The translations under genes and the position numbers were made by a program. From the NCBI RefSeq assembly GCF_014698835.1, contig NZ_JACJTU010000032.1, positions 1-64,000 of the forward strand: a DNA stretch of 64,000 nt. Direction: 5' to 3'. Shown piece after piece: positions 8,919 to 18,736 of the stretch. The notes under the pieces are model-generated. The model worked only from the letters and a program-made list of their open reading frames with translations. It searched no databases and was not told the origin of the DNA. The DNA is from Nostoc paludosum FACHB-159 (GTDB lineage Bacteria > Cyanobacteriota > Cyanobacteriia > Cyanobacteriales > Nostocaceae). The first letter of the stretch is position 1; each line of letters begins with the position of its first letter.

Positions 8919-9521
8919 TCATTCTGACGAAATTTCCCGGTAAGCTTGCCGACACTGCTCGTAGTTGTCTGGTAGAATCTCAGCATTACCAAAACATAAT
9001 TGTTCGTGAGTGGTAATTAAAGTTTCATAGGGCTGTATGGGACTCACTGACGATCGCAATAATTGTAGATATTCTCCATCTGTACGGCTTTTTTTATGAG
9101 GTGCGATCGCTTGCTGATGCAAATGCTGTAACATCGCTAAATAAAGACAACGGCAAGCTTCACGGTAATTACCTTGACGGTAAAATTTTTGCGATCGCTC
9201 TAACAAAACGCCAATGGATGACTCATTAGAGTTATTTTTTACACCAAAATCAGTAAAATTTCGTCCCCTACTCAGCCAAGAATATAAGTAGGGGCTGAAT
9301 TCTCGCCATAATCGCCAAGCTACCCAAGCTACAAATAAGCCTAATATCACCCAAAACAGAAATTTCAGTAACTCACCTACCCAAGGGCTAATTGACCATC
9401 CATCGGGCAATTCTGGCAAAGACCTCTCCAAGCGGTAAAACTGGTATTCCCACCATTCTCCTACTTGTTGTTGAAATTGAGAAAGCTGCCAATTCCAGTT
9501 AGTTTTTTCAAAAGCATCCAT
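8919..9521 (-). CDS. DUF4129-domain membrane protein
   Basis: A protein of about 200 residues with one clear membrane segment (FLFWVILGLFVAWVAWRLW) and a C-terminal DUF4129-type helical domain (RQGNYREACRCLYLAMLQHL, then SRTDGEYLQLL). DUF4129 proteins often accompany transglutaminase-like or DUF58 proteins; none is next to it here. The frame is open to 9599, but the first 26 codons are simple-sequence repeat (IPLISLVSLISSPPPHLPH), so I place the start at ATG 9521 (MDAFEKTNWNW). Function unknown. Confidence 0.8.
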   Translation of the reverse strand: MDAFEKTNWNWQLSQFQQQVGEWWEYQFYRLERSLPELPDGWSISPWVGELLKFLFWVILGLFVAWVAWRLWREFSPYLYSWLSRGRNFTDFGVKNNSNESSIGVLLERSQKFYRQGNYREACRCLYLAMLQHLHQQAIAPHKKSRTDGEYLQLLRSSVSPIQPYETLITTHEQLCFGNAEILPDNYEQCRQAYREISSE

Positions 9522-9613
9522 ATGGGGAAGGTGGGGAGGTGGGGAGGAGATAAGGGAAACAAGGGAGATAAGGGGAATAAATCCTGACTTTCCAGTCATC
9601 AGTCCCCAGTCCC

Positions 9614-10093
9614 CTATTCAATTGAGTCTTTTTTTATCATTATCCAGCCGATAACGGCAAGTAGCCCACCGAATGCAAGAAATCCTAGATCCCAAGCTAA
9701 TTGATTTGGGCCTGGTTTAACATGATGGATACCGAGAATTTGATGGTCAATTAATCCTTCAACTACATCGAATAACCCAGCACCAATAAGTATTGAACCA
9801 AGAAAGGTCTGTGATGACCAAGGAACATCATCACGCCCTCCGGCACGCCATAGTAAGATTATTCCTGCTACAGTTAGTACCCAATCGAAAGCATGGAATA
9901 ACCCATCCCATATCATATTTAAATCTTCATTAGCAACATTTGTCAGAGGTCGAATGTTGCTCAACATGTGATGCCACTGGAGTAACTGATGCAGTAAAAT
10001 ACCATCAACAAACCCTCCAAGACCCAAACCAAGAACAATCCCTGCAATAATCAAGGGTGTCCTTTGCTTGAGGGTTGTATTCTTCGCCTCCAT
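9614..10093 (-). CDS. DUF2243 membrane protein
   Basis: A small integral membrane protein with four hydrophobic segments. It has the DUF2243 hallmarks: GGFVDGILLHQLLQWHHM early, FHAFDWVLTVAG in the middle and GLFDVVEGLIDHQILGIHHV late, with many histidines in or near the membrane that could bind a metal or haem. I chose ATG 10093 (MEAKNTT); the frame extends to 10165 but the extra 24 residues are not membrane or family-like. It lies just upstream of the DUF4129 gene, separated by a short repeat. Function unknown. Confidence 0.8.
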   Translation of the reverse strand: MEAKNTTLKQRTPLIIAGIVLGLGLGGFVDGILLHQLLQWHHMLSNIRPLTNVANEDLNMIWDGLFHAFDWVLTVAGIILLWRAGGRDDVPWSSQTFLGSILIGAGLFDVVEGLIDHQILGIHHVKPGPNQLAWDLGFLAFGGLLAVIGWIMIKKDSIE

Positions 10094-10190
10094 GTTCAAC
10101 CTCATAGATCGATTTTTTACCAAAATAGAATTGTTTTGGTAAATATATCTTCTATCTTGAGGCAAGTGCGATCGCTCAATTTCAAATTAG

Positions 10191-10583
10191 TCAATCTTGA
10201 ATTTTAATTTGCATACCTGCTTGGGCTGGGTCAAAATTTTCGGGAAAATGGGTATTGCGATCGTAATCTGCTTTTTCAAGGTTCGCTCCTTCGAGATTGG
10301 CTTGATGAAGATTAGCAGACATTAACAATGCTCCCCTGAGATCGGCATCTCTCAAATTAGCTTGACTCAGATCGGCAAAGCTCAAATCAGTTCCCCTTAA
10401 ATTAGCACCCCTCAAATTAGCTTCACTCAAGTCAGCATAGCTGAGGTCAGATCCCCTCAAATTAATACCTTGTAAATCAGCATTACCCAATTCTGCTTTA
10501 CTAAAGTCTCGTTTTCCTGCTGCATACCTCTCCACAACATTAGCAGCATTATTAACGGGTTGTTGAGAATTGATTTGAGACAT
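10191..10583 (-). CDS. Cytosolic pentapeptide-repeat protein
   Basis: A 130-residue protein of almost continuous A(D/N)LXX pentapeptides (GNADLQGINLRGSDLSYADL and following), expected to form a short beta-helix. No signal peptide is present, in contrast to the exported pentapeptide protein at 8327. Ends with about 20 non-repeat residues. Function unknown; pentapeptide proteins act as scaffolds or DNA mimics. Confidence 0.9.
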   Translation of the reverse strand: MSQINSQQPVNNAANVVERYAAGKRDFSKAELGNADLQGINLRGSDLSYADLSEANLRGANLRGTDLSFADLSQANLRDADLRGALLMSANLHQANLEGANLEKADYDRNTHFPENFDPAQAGMQIKIQD

Positions 10584-10820
10584 ATAACAGCCTCACAGGC
10601 TATATCATTATTACTTTTACTAAGGATTACATCATAAAAAATGCCTAGTTACACATTTGAGATAACAAATTTTTCAAAACTCTAGCTTAAATAGGCTATC
10701 GGGCATGGGGAATGGGTAAAGGTTAAATTTATCCCTTTTTCCTTTAACCTTTTCCCCTTGTCTTCCCCACTCCTCTGTATGACAGAGTGATGCTTCTGGT
10801 TTTTCGGTAGTTGAACTCTG

Positions 10821-11258
10821 TTAAATGTAATACATCAGTTCCTTCTGTTGTCGGATTGTTCTCCGTTCACAAAGGTCTTGAAGTGTATATTTTTCCAATA
10901 CTGAGTTAGCAGCTTGACGTGCTTCCTGCCAAACTTCCTGAATTAGCTCACCTTCCACTGTGCTGGGAGGCGGTTCACAAGCAGAGACAACAGCATCCGA
11001 CCCTTCCATGCAAGTAAAAGCATCCAGTACTGTGATTGTCCTGGGATCTCGTGCCAAAACATAGCCACCTTTGGCTCCGCGTATGCTCTTAATCAAACCT
11101 CCACGCCTTAATGTTGCCAGGAGTTGTTCTAAGTAGCGGTTCGGTATATCTTGTAATGCTGCTATCTCTCTGATTTGCAGTGCGTCACCGTTAGGGTAGC
11201 AAGTTGCCAACTCTAACAGGGCTAGAAGTGCGTATTCTGATTTGTTAGAGATTACCAC
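10821..11258 (-). CDS. Rrf2-family transcriptional regulator
   Basis: A 145-residue winged-helix regulator with the Rrf2/IscR/CymR signature: SNKSEYALLALLELA at the start, IREIAALQDIPNRYLEQLLATL recognition region and GGLIKSIRGAKGGYVLARD wing. Rrf2 proteins sense Fe-S clusters, NO or cysteine metabolites. The C-terminal half has cysteines at CMEGSDAVVSACEPP but not the tight three-cysteine set of IscR, so a cluster ligand cannot be asserted; a CymR-like role is equally possible. Start is GTG at 11258. It is monocistronic and no target gene is adjacent. Confidence 0.88.
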   Translation of the reverse strand: MVISNKSEYALLALLELATCYPNGDALQIREIAALQDIPNRYLEQLLATLRRGGLIKSIRGAKGGYVLARDPRTITVLDAFTCMEGSDAVVSACEPPPSTVEGELIQEVWQEARQAANSVLEKYTLQDLCERRTIRQQKELMYYI

Positions 11259-11789
11259 AAGCCTAATAGTAATATTTTAAACTCACACCTAAATATACAA
11301 AGTCAGTGAATCTATTTCCCTAAGCTATTGCTAAGAAAAACTTGACAATCAACTGATTGTTGACCGGCTAACTCCACTTTAAAGACTTTCAAGTATAGAA
11401 ACAATTATATTATTTTTTTAATTCAATAAATAAAAATGATTAATAAAAGAGGTATTGGGCATTGGGGATTGGGGATTGGGCATTGGGCATTGGGCAAAGA
11501 ATGATCCCTCCTTTTCCCTTTCCCCTTGCCCAAGCTATCTAAGGGTCAAGGATTCTCACGGGTTTAAGCTCCACTCCAAAATTTTTGATTTGGTGTCCTG
11601 CAATCAGTGTAGGTCTGTTCGCGCAGCCTCTCGTAGAGAAGAGAAGCCTACACTGCAAGAGCAACCTTCTGCCTTCTGCCTTCTTCACCTTGTGAATAAT
11701 CATAAAATTAGCATTGGTATGGTAGTTATCAGGAATTAGAGTTTATATAACTGTGAATATATTGGGCGATCGCTCTCATAAATAGAGTG
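11259..11789. other. Intergenic region with STRRs, no gene
   Basis: A 530-bp AT-rich spacer. 11453-11496 holds repeats of the ggggatt/gggcatt heptamer family. 11615-11652 contains a palindromic dispersed element (gcgcagcctctcgtagagaa). No supported reading frame. The left part must hold the promoter of the Rrf2 gene. Confidence 0.7.
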
Positions 11790-12737
11790 TTAATTCTTAC
11801 ACATATATAAAAACAAACATTCCCAAACTAGCCGTGGTTGAGCGTAAGCAAGTAAGTATTTACGAGCTTGTTCTAGCTGCTCGATCGCCTTGGTTTGATG
11901 CCACTGCTGCCAGTAAAATTGCTGAAGATAATCAACTAACCATAGTTGTGCTTCTGTATCTAAATCTTTGTCAATTTTCTTGGCTAGCTCCAAAGCATTG
12001 CGGTAGGATTTGGGGGCTTTTTTCAAGTCTTCAAGCAATTCCGAGGGAATAGCTTGTAATTGCTCGTAAGATGCGATCGCACTTCCCGCACTGCCAGCTG
12101 CTATATTCAAGACTGCCTGATGTTGCAAAATTTCCTGATGACCTGTTTGTGTAAGTACAACAGCTAAAGACTGTGCATCTAAGCGATAAAAAGGAATGCG
12201 CTGACAGCGCGACACCAAAGTTGGCAACACAGACTCAACTGTAGGTGCAATTAAAATTAACGTTGCTTGTCCTGGTTCTTCTAAAGTTTTCAGCAAAGCG
12301 TTCGCCGCTGCTTCTGCCATTGTTTGGGCTTCCTCCAGCACTACCACATTCCTTGGTGCTTCTAGAGGTGGACGACTGAGAAACTCAGTTATTTCCCGAA
12401 TTTGTTCTAGTCGAATTACAGGTGGTGCTTTACGCTTGAGTCCTTTTTCAGCCGCTTGTGCTGCTGTAAATCGCTGTCCTTGGTATTGATAAGTTGGTTG
12501 CACCCACAATAAAGCCGGGTGGTTGCCTTGACGCAAACGGTTTTGTAAAGCGCTAGTGATTTCCATCCCACTAGAAAATAGCAATTCCACAAAGCACCTG
12601 GCTGCTAAACTCCTACCTACACCATCTGGGCCGACAAATAAATAAGCTGGAGCAACCCGGTTTTGTCTAACAGCTTGAGTGAGCAATTCTATGGCTTGCT
12701 GTTGTCCTACAAGTGGTGCAAATGGGTAATTGGGCAT
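11790..12737 (-). CDS. holB: DNA polymerase III, delta prime subunit
   Basis: Clamp-loader subunit of about 315 residues with the family N-terminus (PFAPLVGQQQAIELLTQAV), a P-loop GPDGVGRS in which the usual lysine is arginine, EEAQTMAEAAANALLKTLEEP and the sensor region LPTLVSRCQRIPF containing the SRC motif. A degenerate P-loop is expected of a delta-prime subunit that does not hydrolyse ATP. I choose ATG 12737 (MPNYPFAPL); the frame extends seven codons to 12758 but this part is simple repeat (attgggcattgag). Confidence 0.93.
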   Translation of the reverse strand: MPNYPFAPLVGQQQAIELLTQAVRQNRVAPAYLFVGPDGVGRSLAARCFVELLFSSGMEITSALQNRLRQGNHPALLWVQPTYQYQGQRFTAAQAAEKGLKRKAPPVIRLEQIREITEFLSRPPLEAPRNVVVLEEAQTMAEAAANALLKTLEEPGQATLILIAPTVESVLPTLVSRCQRIPFYRLDAQSLAVVLTQTGHQEILQHQAVLNIAAGSAGSAIASYEQLQAIPSELLEDLKKAPKSYRNALELAKKIDKDLDTEAQLWLVDYLQQFYWQQWHQTKAIEQLEQARKYLLAYAQPRLVWECLFLYMCKN

Positions 12738-12758
12738 TGAGAATTGGGCATTGAGCAT

Positions 12759-13478
12759 AGGTCAATTGTAATCTGTAAAACAGTAAATTCAGTATTATAG
12801 TTTCTTGCAATTATAAAGACGATTAGTTCAAATTTAATGGTAATTTTTGAGGCTTTAAGTTAGCAAGAATATCCTTTTAATTAGTTACTATACTTATTTA
12901 GCAAGTATCATTTTCACTAATTTCAACTAAAGAGATCTTTTATAAAGAAAAGCAAACATTGTCAAACAATTCTTGCCAGGTTAGATAATCTGAATACATA
13001 GACGATGAACAAAAAAGCTTAGATTATTAAATTATCGCCGCCTAATGATGTGCAAGTTTTCTAAAAAGATTTGCAGCGGGATTATGCGGCTACTTTAAAC
13101 ACCCTTCAGGGCATCTAAATGTCAATTATTTGTTTGGTAAAAAGTGCCGCAACTAAATATCAAAACATTTGGTGATGATCGAATTACCACTGTCATCGAG
13201 AAAAATCCTTACACCCTCTACTGAATGATTATTCTATAGCAGCTGCCAGCTGGATTAGGACATAAACCGATCGTCACACCTCGACACCAACAGAAATTTA
13301 AGCCTGTTGCCTGTTGCCTATTGCCTGTTCGCTGCCATAGCTAATTTTCATAAGCGTGAAAACTGCAAAGCTAGATGAAAAAATACTGAGTATTTTGCCA
13401 TTTTGACAAGTCAAAAACAGCGATCAAAAACCATAACACCGAAATCAAGATAAATCAATATTGCCAAAGGAAGCTGAG
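12759..13478. other. 720-bp intergenic region, mostly empty
   Basis: AT-rich spacer between divergent genes. It holds a short possible helicase remnant (13144-13224), a repeat of the attgcctgttgcct type at 13306-13330 and a likely ribosome-binding site AAAGGAAG at 13466 for the next gene. No complete reading frame is supported. Confidence 0.6.
13144..13224 (+). pseudogene. Possible RecD-like helicase remnant
   Basis: An isolated stretch of 26 codons reads KTFGDDRITTVIEKNPYTLY then stop. It resembles the helix-hairpin-helix segment of RecD2/TraA-type helicases (FGDDAIEVVRENPYRL in typical members). An in-frame stop lies just before it and no other helicase motif is nearby, so it would be a decayed fragment. 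Chance similarity is possible. Confidence 0.3.
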
Positions 13479-15044
13479 ATGGAAATCTTCGATTATGTGA
13501 TTCTAGGAGCCGGACTGGGTGGACTTTCTGCCGCAGCTTGTTTAACCCGACAAGGCTATCGAGTAGCAGTTTTAGAACAACATTATTTACCTGGTGGATG
13601 TTGTCACACTTTTGATTATGGAGAATACAGTTTTTGTGCTGATGTTCATTATATTTCTCAATGTGGTGCTGAACAGACCATAGGTCAATTTCTCGACTAT
13701 CTTGACCAAGATATACCCTTTAATAGCCTCGATCCTAACTGTATTGATCGCGTCATTACACCAGAGGTAGATTTTAAAATACCTTTGGGATGGGAAAATT
13801 TGCGATCGCGTTTACTTTCCACATTTCCAGAAGAAGCTAACGCAATTAACCATTATTGCAATGAAATTCAACAACTCCACCAAGAAATTCGCAATTTGGT
13901 ACAGGAAGTACACTGGTTCGATCGCAAATTATCTGATTGGTTGAAGTTACCAAAATACTTTAATTTATTTTGCAAGCGGAAGTGGACACTACAAGATTTA
14001 TATAACGATGTGAGATTATCGCCTAAACTACAAGCAGTGTTGGCGGGACAAAGTGGCGACTATGCACTACCACCTGAAGAAATTGCCCTACTCACCCACA
14101 CTTCTCTAGTTTGGGACTACTCACAAGGCGCTTACTATCCAAAACATCACTTTAAACATTTTGTTAACACCATTGCAGATGTAATTACCGCAGGTGGAGG
14201 TGTAATTAAGTATTCCAGCCCAGTTAACCATATTCAAGTTAGCAACGGCAGTGTTCATAGCGTACTTGCCGATGGAATTACCTATCGCGCCAGCAAAGCT
14301 TATATCAGCGACCTCGACCCCAAATTAACAGTAGAGTTGATGCACGATTTTGAAGCTTTGAGTTACAAAGAACGTCAACGCCTCACCCGTTACGAATACT
14401 CAGCTAGTGCTTTTAATATTTACCTGGGTTTAGATAGCCGCTTCGATCCTCAACGCTACGGCATCGGTAACTGGAATGTTTGGTATTATCCTACAGGCAA
14501 CCTCAACAAAGAATATCGACAACAATTGCAGGGAGACCTCAGCCATCCGTGGATTTTTCTCTCGTGTCCGACGATGAAATCCAGCGAACCAGGAATGGGG
14601 CCAGAAGGACATCATGTTTTAGAGATTGCTACTGTCTGTTCCTATGAACCATTTGAATCTCTGCATAAAACCGACCCAAAAGCCTATAAAGCCAGAAAAC
14701 GGGAAGTTTATCAGCAGATGATGACAAGCGTGCGAGATTTGATTCCAGATGTGGACAACTACGCCCGCATGAAAGTTTACGGTACCCCCACCACCAGCGA
14801 ATTTTATCTCGGACAACCCCAAGGTAATATTTATGGTGCAAAATTAGTGCCAAAACAAGTTGGTTTAAATCGTTTGGGATATGTCACGGAATTACCGAAC
14901 TTGTTTTTGGTAGGGGCGAGTGCTGGATATCCGAGTGTACCGGGTGTAATTGGTAATGGAATGGATGTAGTGGAACTGTTGACAGGGCGATCGCCACGTC
15001 GGAAACTTGAAATAACCCCGCCTTTGGTGGGAGTTGGTATATAG
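13479..15044 (+). CDS. Phytoene-desaturase/retinol-saturase-like FAD oxidoreductase
   Basis: A protein of about 521 residues with an N-terminal dinucleotide-binding motif (VILGAGLGGLSAAACLTRQG, then VLEQHYLPGGCCHTFDYG) and the C-terminal FAD-contact stretch VGASAGYPSVPGVIGNGMD typical of carotenoid desaturases and isomerases (CrtI/CrtH/CrtO) and retinol saturases. It likely acts on a polyene substrate in carotenoid metabolism; CrtH-type isomerase and all-trans-retinol 13,14-reductase-like are both possible. A TTG at 13461 opens the frame, but ATG 13479 is preceded by AAAGGAAG at good spacing. It is a single gene, with no carotenoid genes beside it. Confidence 0.85.
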   Translation: MEIFDYVILGAGLGGLSAAACLTRQGYRVAVLEQHYLPGGCCHTFDYGEYSFCADVHYISQCGAEQTIGQFLDYLDQDIPFNSLDPNCIDRVITPEVDFKIPLGWENLRSRLLSTFPEEANAINHYCNEIQQLHQEIRNLVQEVHWFDRKLSDWLKLPKYFNLFCKRKWTLQDLYNDVRLSPKLQAVLAGQSGDYALPPEEIALLTHTSLVWDYSQGAYYPKHHFKHFVNTIADVITAGGGVIKYSSPVNHIQVSNGSVHSVLADGITYRASKAYISDLDPKLTVELMHDFEALSYKERQRLTRYEYSASAFNIYLGLDSRFDPQRYGIGNWNVWYYPTGNLNKEYRQQLQGDLSHPWIFLSCPTMKSSEPGMGPEGHHVLEIATVCSYEPFESLHKTDPKAYKARKREVYQQMMTSVRDLIPDVDNYARMKVYGTPTTSEFYLGQPQGNIYGAKLVPKQVGLNRLGYVTELPNLFLVGASAGYPSVPGVIGNGMDVVELLTGRSPRRKLEITPPLVGVGI

Positions 15045-15170
15045 CAGGCAATAGGCAAAGAAAGTCTTTTGGTGTCACAGCTACAAAGCCGAATCAAAAA
15101 TCTGCTGTGCGGTCAGTTTCAGTTCTGGGAAACAGGGAGAATAAAACAATAAGCCCTATGATTAATGCCT

Positions 15171-15201
15171 AAAAAAAAGCCCCTGGTATTTCTACCAGAG
15201 G
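15171..15201 (-). terminator. Rho-independent terminator of clpC
   Basis: On the minus strand, a stem of CTGGTA and TACCAG with a GAAA tetraloop, flanked by further G-C pairs, is followed by a run of eight T. It lies about 135 bases past the clpC stop. Confidence 0.8.
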
Positions 15202-15334
15202 TGAAACATATAATACCATTTCACTTGATGTTTGTCTGAGATGCCCCTGTTTTTGCCTCTGCCTAAACAAGAGGCTAGAGTGTTCCTAAAATATTACCGC
15301 AAAAAGTGATTAGGTATAAATATTAGCCAACACA

Positions 15335-17788
15335 TTAGCCAACATTTGCCAATAGCAACTCTCTTTTTGCTGATTTTTGGACTCTGACTTGAGAGTCATC
15401 ATCAACATCAACAATCGCTCTGTCTCCATCTACAATTTCACCTGACAACAGGGCTTCGGCGAGAGAATCTTCCAAAAGCCGCATAATTGCTCGGCGTAAT
15501 GGTCTAGCGCCATAGCTGGGATTATAGCCTTCTTGTACCACGCGTTCTTTGAAGCGATCGCTAACTTCTAAAGTAATTCCTTTTTCCGTTAAGCGCTTAG
15601 CAACATCACGGAGCATGATCTCAGCAATTTGCTTGACTTCATCCTTAGAAAGCTGGGTGAAGACGATAATTTCATCAAGACGGTTGAGGAACTCAGGACG
15701 GAAATAACCTTTGAGTTCTTCATTTACCAAGTTGCGAATGCGGTTGTAACTAGCGTCGGCTTGGGTGTCAAAATCAAAGCCTAAACCATTACCACCTTTT
15801 TCAATCACCTTGGAACCGATGTTAGAAGTCAAAATGATCAGCGTGTTCTTGAAATCGACTTTGCGACCTTTGGCATCGGTTAGTTGTCCGTCATCCAAGA
15901 TTTGCAGCAGCATATTGAATACATCGGGGTGTGCTTTTTCAATTTCGTCGAAAAGCAGCACTGTGTATGGTTTGCGCCGCACCATCTCAGTTAGCTGTCC
16001 GCCTTCGTCGTATCCTACATAACCAGGAGGTGAGCCAATTAATTTGGATACGGTGTGGCTTTCCATGTATTCGGACATGTCTAAGCGAATCATCGATTCT
16101 TCCGAACCAAAGAAATAGGCAGCCAACGCCTTAGCTAATTCTGTTTTACCAACGCCAGTGGGGCCAGAAAAGATAAAGCTAGCGATGGGACGATTGGGAT
16201 TTTTTAAGCCGACGCGGGCGCGACGAATGGCACGAGACACAGATGTGACTGCTTGCTCTTGGCCGATGAGGCGCTGGTGGAGAGTGTCTTCTAAGTGCAG
16301 AAGCAACTCTGATTCAGATTCAGTCAGCTTGTTGACTGGTACACCAGTCCAAGAAGCCACGATTTGGGCGATGTCTTCTTCGTCAACTACAGCAGTATTG
16401 AGATTTTTCTCACTTTCTGCTATTTCACTTTGCAGTTTTGCTGTGAGTTCTAATTCTTGGTCGCGCAGTTGTCCAGCTTTATCAAAATCTTGGGCTTTAA
16501 CTGCTGTTTCTTTGGCTTTGGTCACCCCAGCGAGTTCGCGCTTGAGTTCTCTATTGGTAGAACTTTGGGAGTTCCGCAGGCGAACGCGGGAGCCAGCTTC
16601 ATCAATTAAGTCTATTGCTTTATCTGGCAAAAAGCGATCGCTAATATAGCGGTCTGACAACTTGGCTGCTGCTACCACTGCCGCGTCAGAAATTGTGACT
16701 TTGTGGTGCTGTTCGTAAGCGCCGCGCAAACCGTAAAGAATTTGTACGGTTTCTTCAACTGATGGTTCGCCGACCATAATCGGTTGGAAACGACGTTCTA
16801 GGGCGGCATCGCGTTCGATATGCTTACGATATTCATCGAGGGTAGTTGCGCCGATGCACTGGAGTTCGCCCCGTGCTAAAGCGGGTTTGAGGATGTTAGC
16901 TGCATCCAAGCCGCCTTCTGTACCACCGGCGCCGACTAAGGTGTGAATTTCGTCAATCACCAAGATGATATTGCCTACAGAACGGACTTCTTCTACTACT
17001 TTTTTGATCCGTTCTTCAAAATCGCCACGGAAGCGAGTTCCAGCCACTAATAAACCCATATCCAGGCTGATGACTTGCTTATCTTGTAACGATTCGGGGA
17101 TATCTTGATTAACAATACGTTGAGCTAGACCTTCAGCGATCGCAGTTTTACCAACTCCTGGTTCCCCAATCAACACGGGGTTATTCTTAGTGCGGCGACC
17201 GAGAATTTGGACAGCACGCTCAATTTCCTTCTCGCGACCGACTACAGGGTCGAGTTGACCTGCTTGTGCTAATTTGGTCAGATTTCTGCCAAACTCTTCC
17301 ATTGTTAGCGTTTGGGCACGCTTTTGATTACCACCACCAGCGAAAGCCGGTGAATTTTCACCCAAACGGCGAATAATCGCACTGCGGACAGTTTTGAAAT
17401 CAACCCCTAGATTTTGGAGTACTTTGGCGGCGACACCTTCGCCCGCCTCTGTTAATCCTAAAAGTAAGTGTTCAGTATTAATGTAATTCTGTCCCAAACT
17501 ATGAGCTTCTTTAAACGATTGCTCAAAGAGGCTTTTCACCTTAGGAGTAAAAGGAATTTCTGGCGGTACAAAGCCAGAACCCCTACCAATAATTTTTTCT
17601 ACCTCGCGGCGTGCGTCTTTTAGAGTAACGCCTAATTCGGCCAACACTTTAGCAGCAACCCCAGTTCCTTCTCCCATCAAACCCAGGAGAATTTGTTCAG
17701 TTCCTACGAAGTTGTGTCCCAGGCGACGGGCCTCCTCCTGAGCTAGCATAATTACTCTAATGGCTTCGGAAGTGAAGTGTTCAAACAT
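15335..17788 (-). CDS. clpC: ATP-dependent Clp protease ATP-binding subunit ClpC
   Basis: An 817-residue HSP100 unfoldase that feeds substrates to the Clp protease. In order: two N-terminal Clp_N repeats (FEHFTSEAIRVIMLAQEEAR and the second at ~80), AAA+ domain 1 with GEPGVGKT and VIDEIHTLVGAG, a UVR-type middle segment (KAQDFDKAGQLRDQE), AAA+ domain 2 with GPTGVGKT and LFDEIEKAHPDV, and the C-terminal D2-small domain. Length and motifs match the cyanobacterial and chloroplast ClpC. ATG start at 17788. It is monocistronic. Confidence 0.98.
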   Translation of the reverse strand: MFEHFTSEAIRVIMLAQEEARRLGHNFVGTEQILLGLMGEGTGVAAKVLAELGVTLKDARREVEKIIGRGSGFVPPEIPFTPKVKSLFEQSFKEAHSLGQNYINTEHLLLGLTEAGEGVAAKVLQNLGVDFKTVRSAIIRRLGENSPAFAGGGNQKRAQTLTMEEFGRNLTKLAQAGQLDPVVGREKEIERAVQILGRRTKNNPVLIGEPGVGKTAIAEGLAQRIVNQDIPESLQDKQVISLDMGLLVAGTRFRGDFEERIKKVVEEVRSVGNIILVIDEIHTLVGAGGTEGGLDAANILKPALARGELQCIGATTLDEYRKHIERDAALERRFQPIMVGEPSVEETVQILYGLRGAYEQHHKVTISDAAVVAAAKLSDRYISDRFLPDKAIDLIDEAGSRVRLRNSQSSTNRELKRELAGVTKAKETAVKAQDFDKAGQLRDQELELTAKLQSEIAESEKNLNTAVVDEEDIAQIVASWTGVPVNKLTESESELLLHLEDTLHQRLIGQEQAVTSVSRAIRRARVGLKNPNRPIASFIFSGPTGVGKTELAKALAAYFFGSEESMIRLDMSEYMESHTVSKLIGSPPGYVGYDEGGQLTEMVRRKPYTVLLFDEIEKAHPDVFNMLLQILDDGQLTDAKGRKVDFKNTLIILTSNIGSKVIEKGGNGLGFDFDTQADASYNRIRNLVNEELKGYFRPEFLNRLDEIIVFTQLSKDEVKQIAEIMLRDVAKRLTEKGITLEVSDRFKERVVQEGYNPSYGARPLRRAIMRLLEDSLAEALLSGEIVDGDRAIVDVDDDSQVRVQKSAKRELLLANVG

Positions 17789-18173
17789 AGCGGGTTATTG
17801 CTCCCTTGCTGCTTCGACTTTGGGTGATATAAAATTCACCCTCATCTAAAGATTTTTGTATTTTCTTATGGACTAATGTAACTTTATTTAAATTTGACTG
17901 GCAGTGGTGAGAGCCGTAAGACCTCAGGTGTAGTTGCCGTCTAATAATTAAGTGAGGAGTTAGGAGTGAGGAGTTAGGAGTTAGGACTAAGTAATGAGTC
18001 ATCAATTTTACAATTGATTTTTCAGTGCAGAAGATGATTTCTTTTGCCTTTTCTGCTCCTCTGCTCTGGGCTAAACTTAAAAACTAAGACTCAGCACTCC
18101 TAACTCCTAACTCCTAACTCCTAACTCCTAACTCCTAACTCCTAACTCCTAACTTAATTATTCAGGAATTACG
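17789..18173. other. Intergenic region with facing STRRs
   Basis: Between divergent clpC and the DUF3288 gene. 17953-17988 carries copies of gaggagt/taggagt and 18088-18152 carries nine or so copies of the inverse heptamer ctcctaa, so the transcribed spacer can fold into a large cruciform. The clpC promoter must lie in the left part. The 74-codon frame on the minus strand here is largely repeat and not considered a gene. Confidence 0.75.
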
Positions 18174-18470
18174 ATGAGTGAAGCAACGGGCGGTAAAGAT
18201 CAACAGCACCCTCTTTATAATCGCGATCGCCCCCTTATTGATATTTTACTCGCTCAACAAGCGACAGAATATAATTTAGCAGAATTAGCTAGATTGCGAA
18301 TTCGTTATCAAGGCTTTCCAGGGGCGAGAGACATTCAACAAGATTTAGATAAAGTCTTGCAGCAGTGGGGTTTGACGGAAGCTCAGCTTTTTGAAAAAAC
18401 TCGTCAACTACATGACTTGGGCGGTATTTATAAAAGTCGCGGCAAGAAAGAAGAACAGGATTGGAATTAG
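18174..18470 (+). CDS. DUF3288 family protein
   Basis: A 98-residue soluble protein with the conserved features of a cyanobacterial family: DQQHPLYNRDRPLIDILL near the start, then NLAELARLRIRYQGFPGARDIQ and WGLTEAQLFEKTRQLH. Function unknown. ATG start directly after the heptamer repeat block; the repeat ends about 20 bases before the start codon, so the upstream regulatory region was probably displaced or the repeat lies in the leader. Confidence 0.85.
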   Translation: MSEATGGKDQQHPLYNRDRPLIDILLAQQATEYNLAELARLRIRYQGFPGARDIQQDLDKVLQQWGLTEAQLFEKTRQLHDLGGIYKSRGKKEEQDWN

Positions 18471-18471
18471 G

Positions 18472-18520
18472 GCAGAGGGGCAGGGGGCAGGGGGCAGGGG
18501 GCAGGGGGCAGGAGGCCTGA
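18472..18520. repeat. Heptamer STRR (gggggca)
   Basis: About five copies of cagggggcaggggg follow the stop of the DUF3288 gene; a related but inverse repeat (gccttctgcctcctgcc) lies at 18650-18698, before the nifJ stop. The rest of 18471-18736 is non-coding. Confidence 0.85.
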
Positions 18521-18736
18521 TGACAAAAAATCCTTCAGGGGTGGGTTTAAAGCCCAGCAAGAAAAAAGATTTATGTCGAGACGCGCAGCGCCAGACAGAC
18601 TAATGGTGTCCTTGTTTCAATCTCATGCTTTTGAGCGTGGGTAACATAGCTGCCTTCTGCATAGCTGCCTTCTGCCTCCTGCCTTCTGCCTTCTGAAAAA
18701 ACTAATGTTGTTTGTCAGGAAAATCAGGACAGATAT

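Noticed and set aside
11455..11739. Plus-strand 94-codon frame
   Set aside because: First third is STRR translation (GIGDWGLGIGHW) and the rest has no recognisable features.
17781..18005. Minus-strand 74-codon frame upstream of clpC
   Set aside because: Composed largely of repeat sequence and lies in the clpC promoter region.
18086..18152. CRISPR-like regular repeats
   Set aside because: Units are contiguous heptamers without spacers; STRR, not CRISPR.
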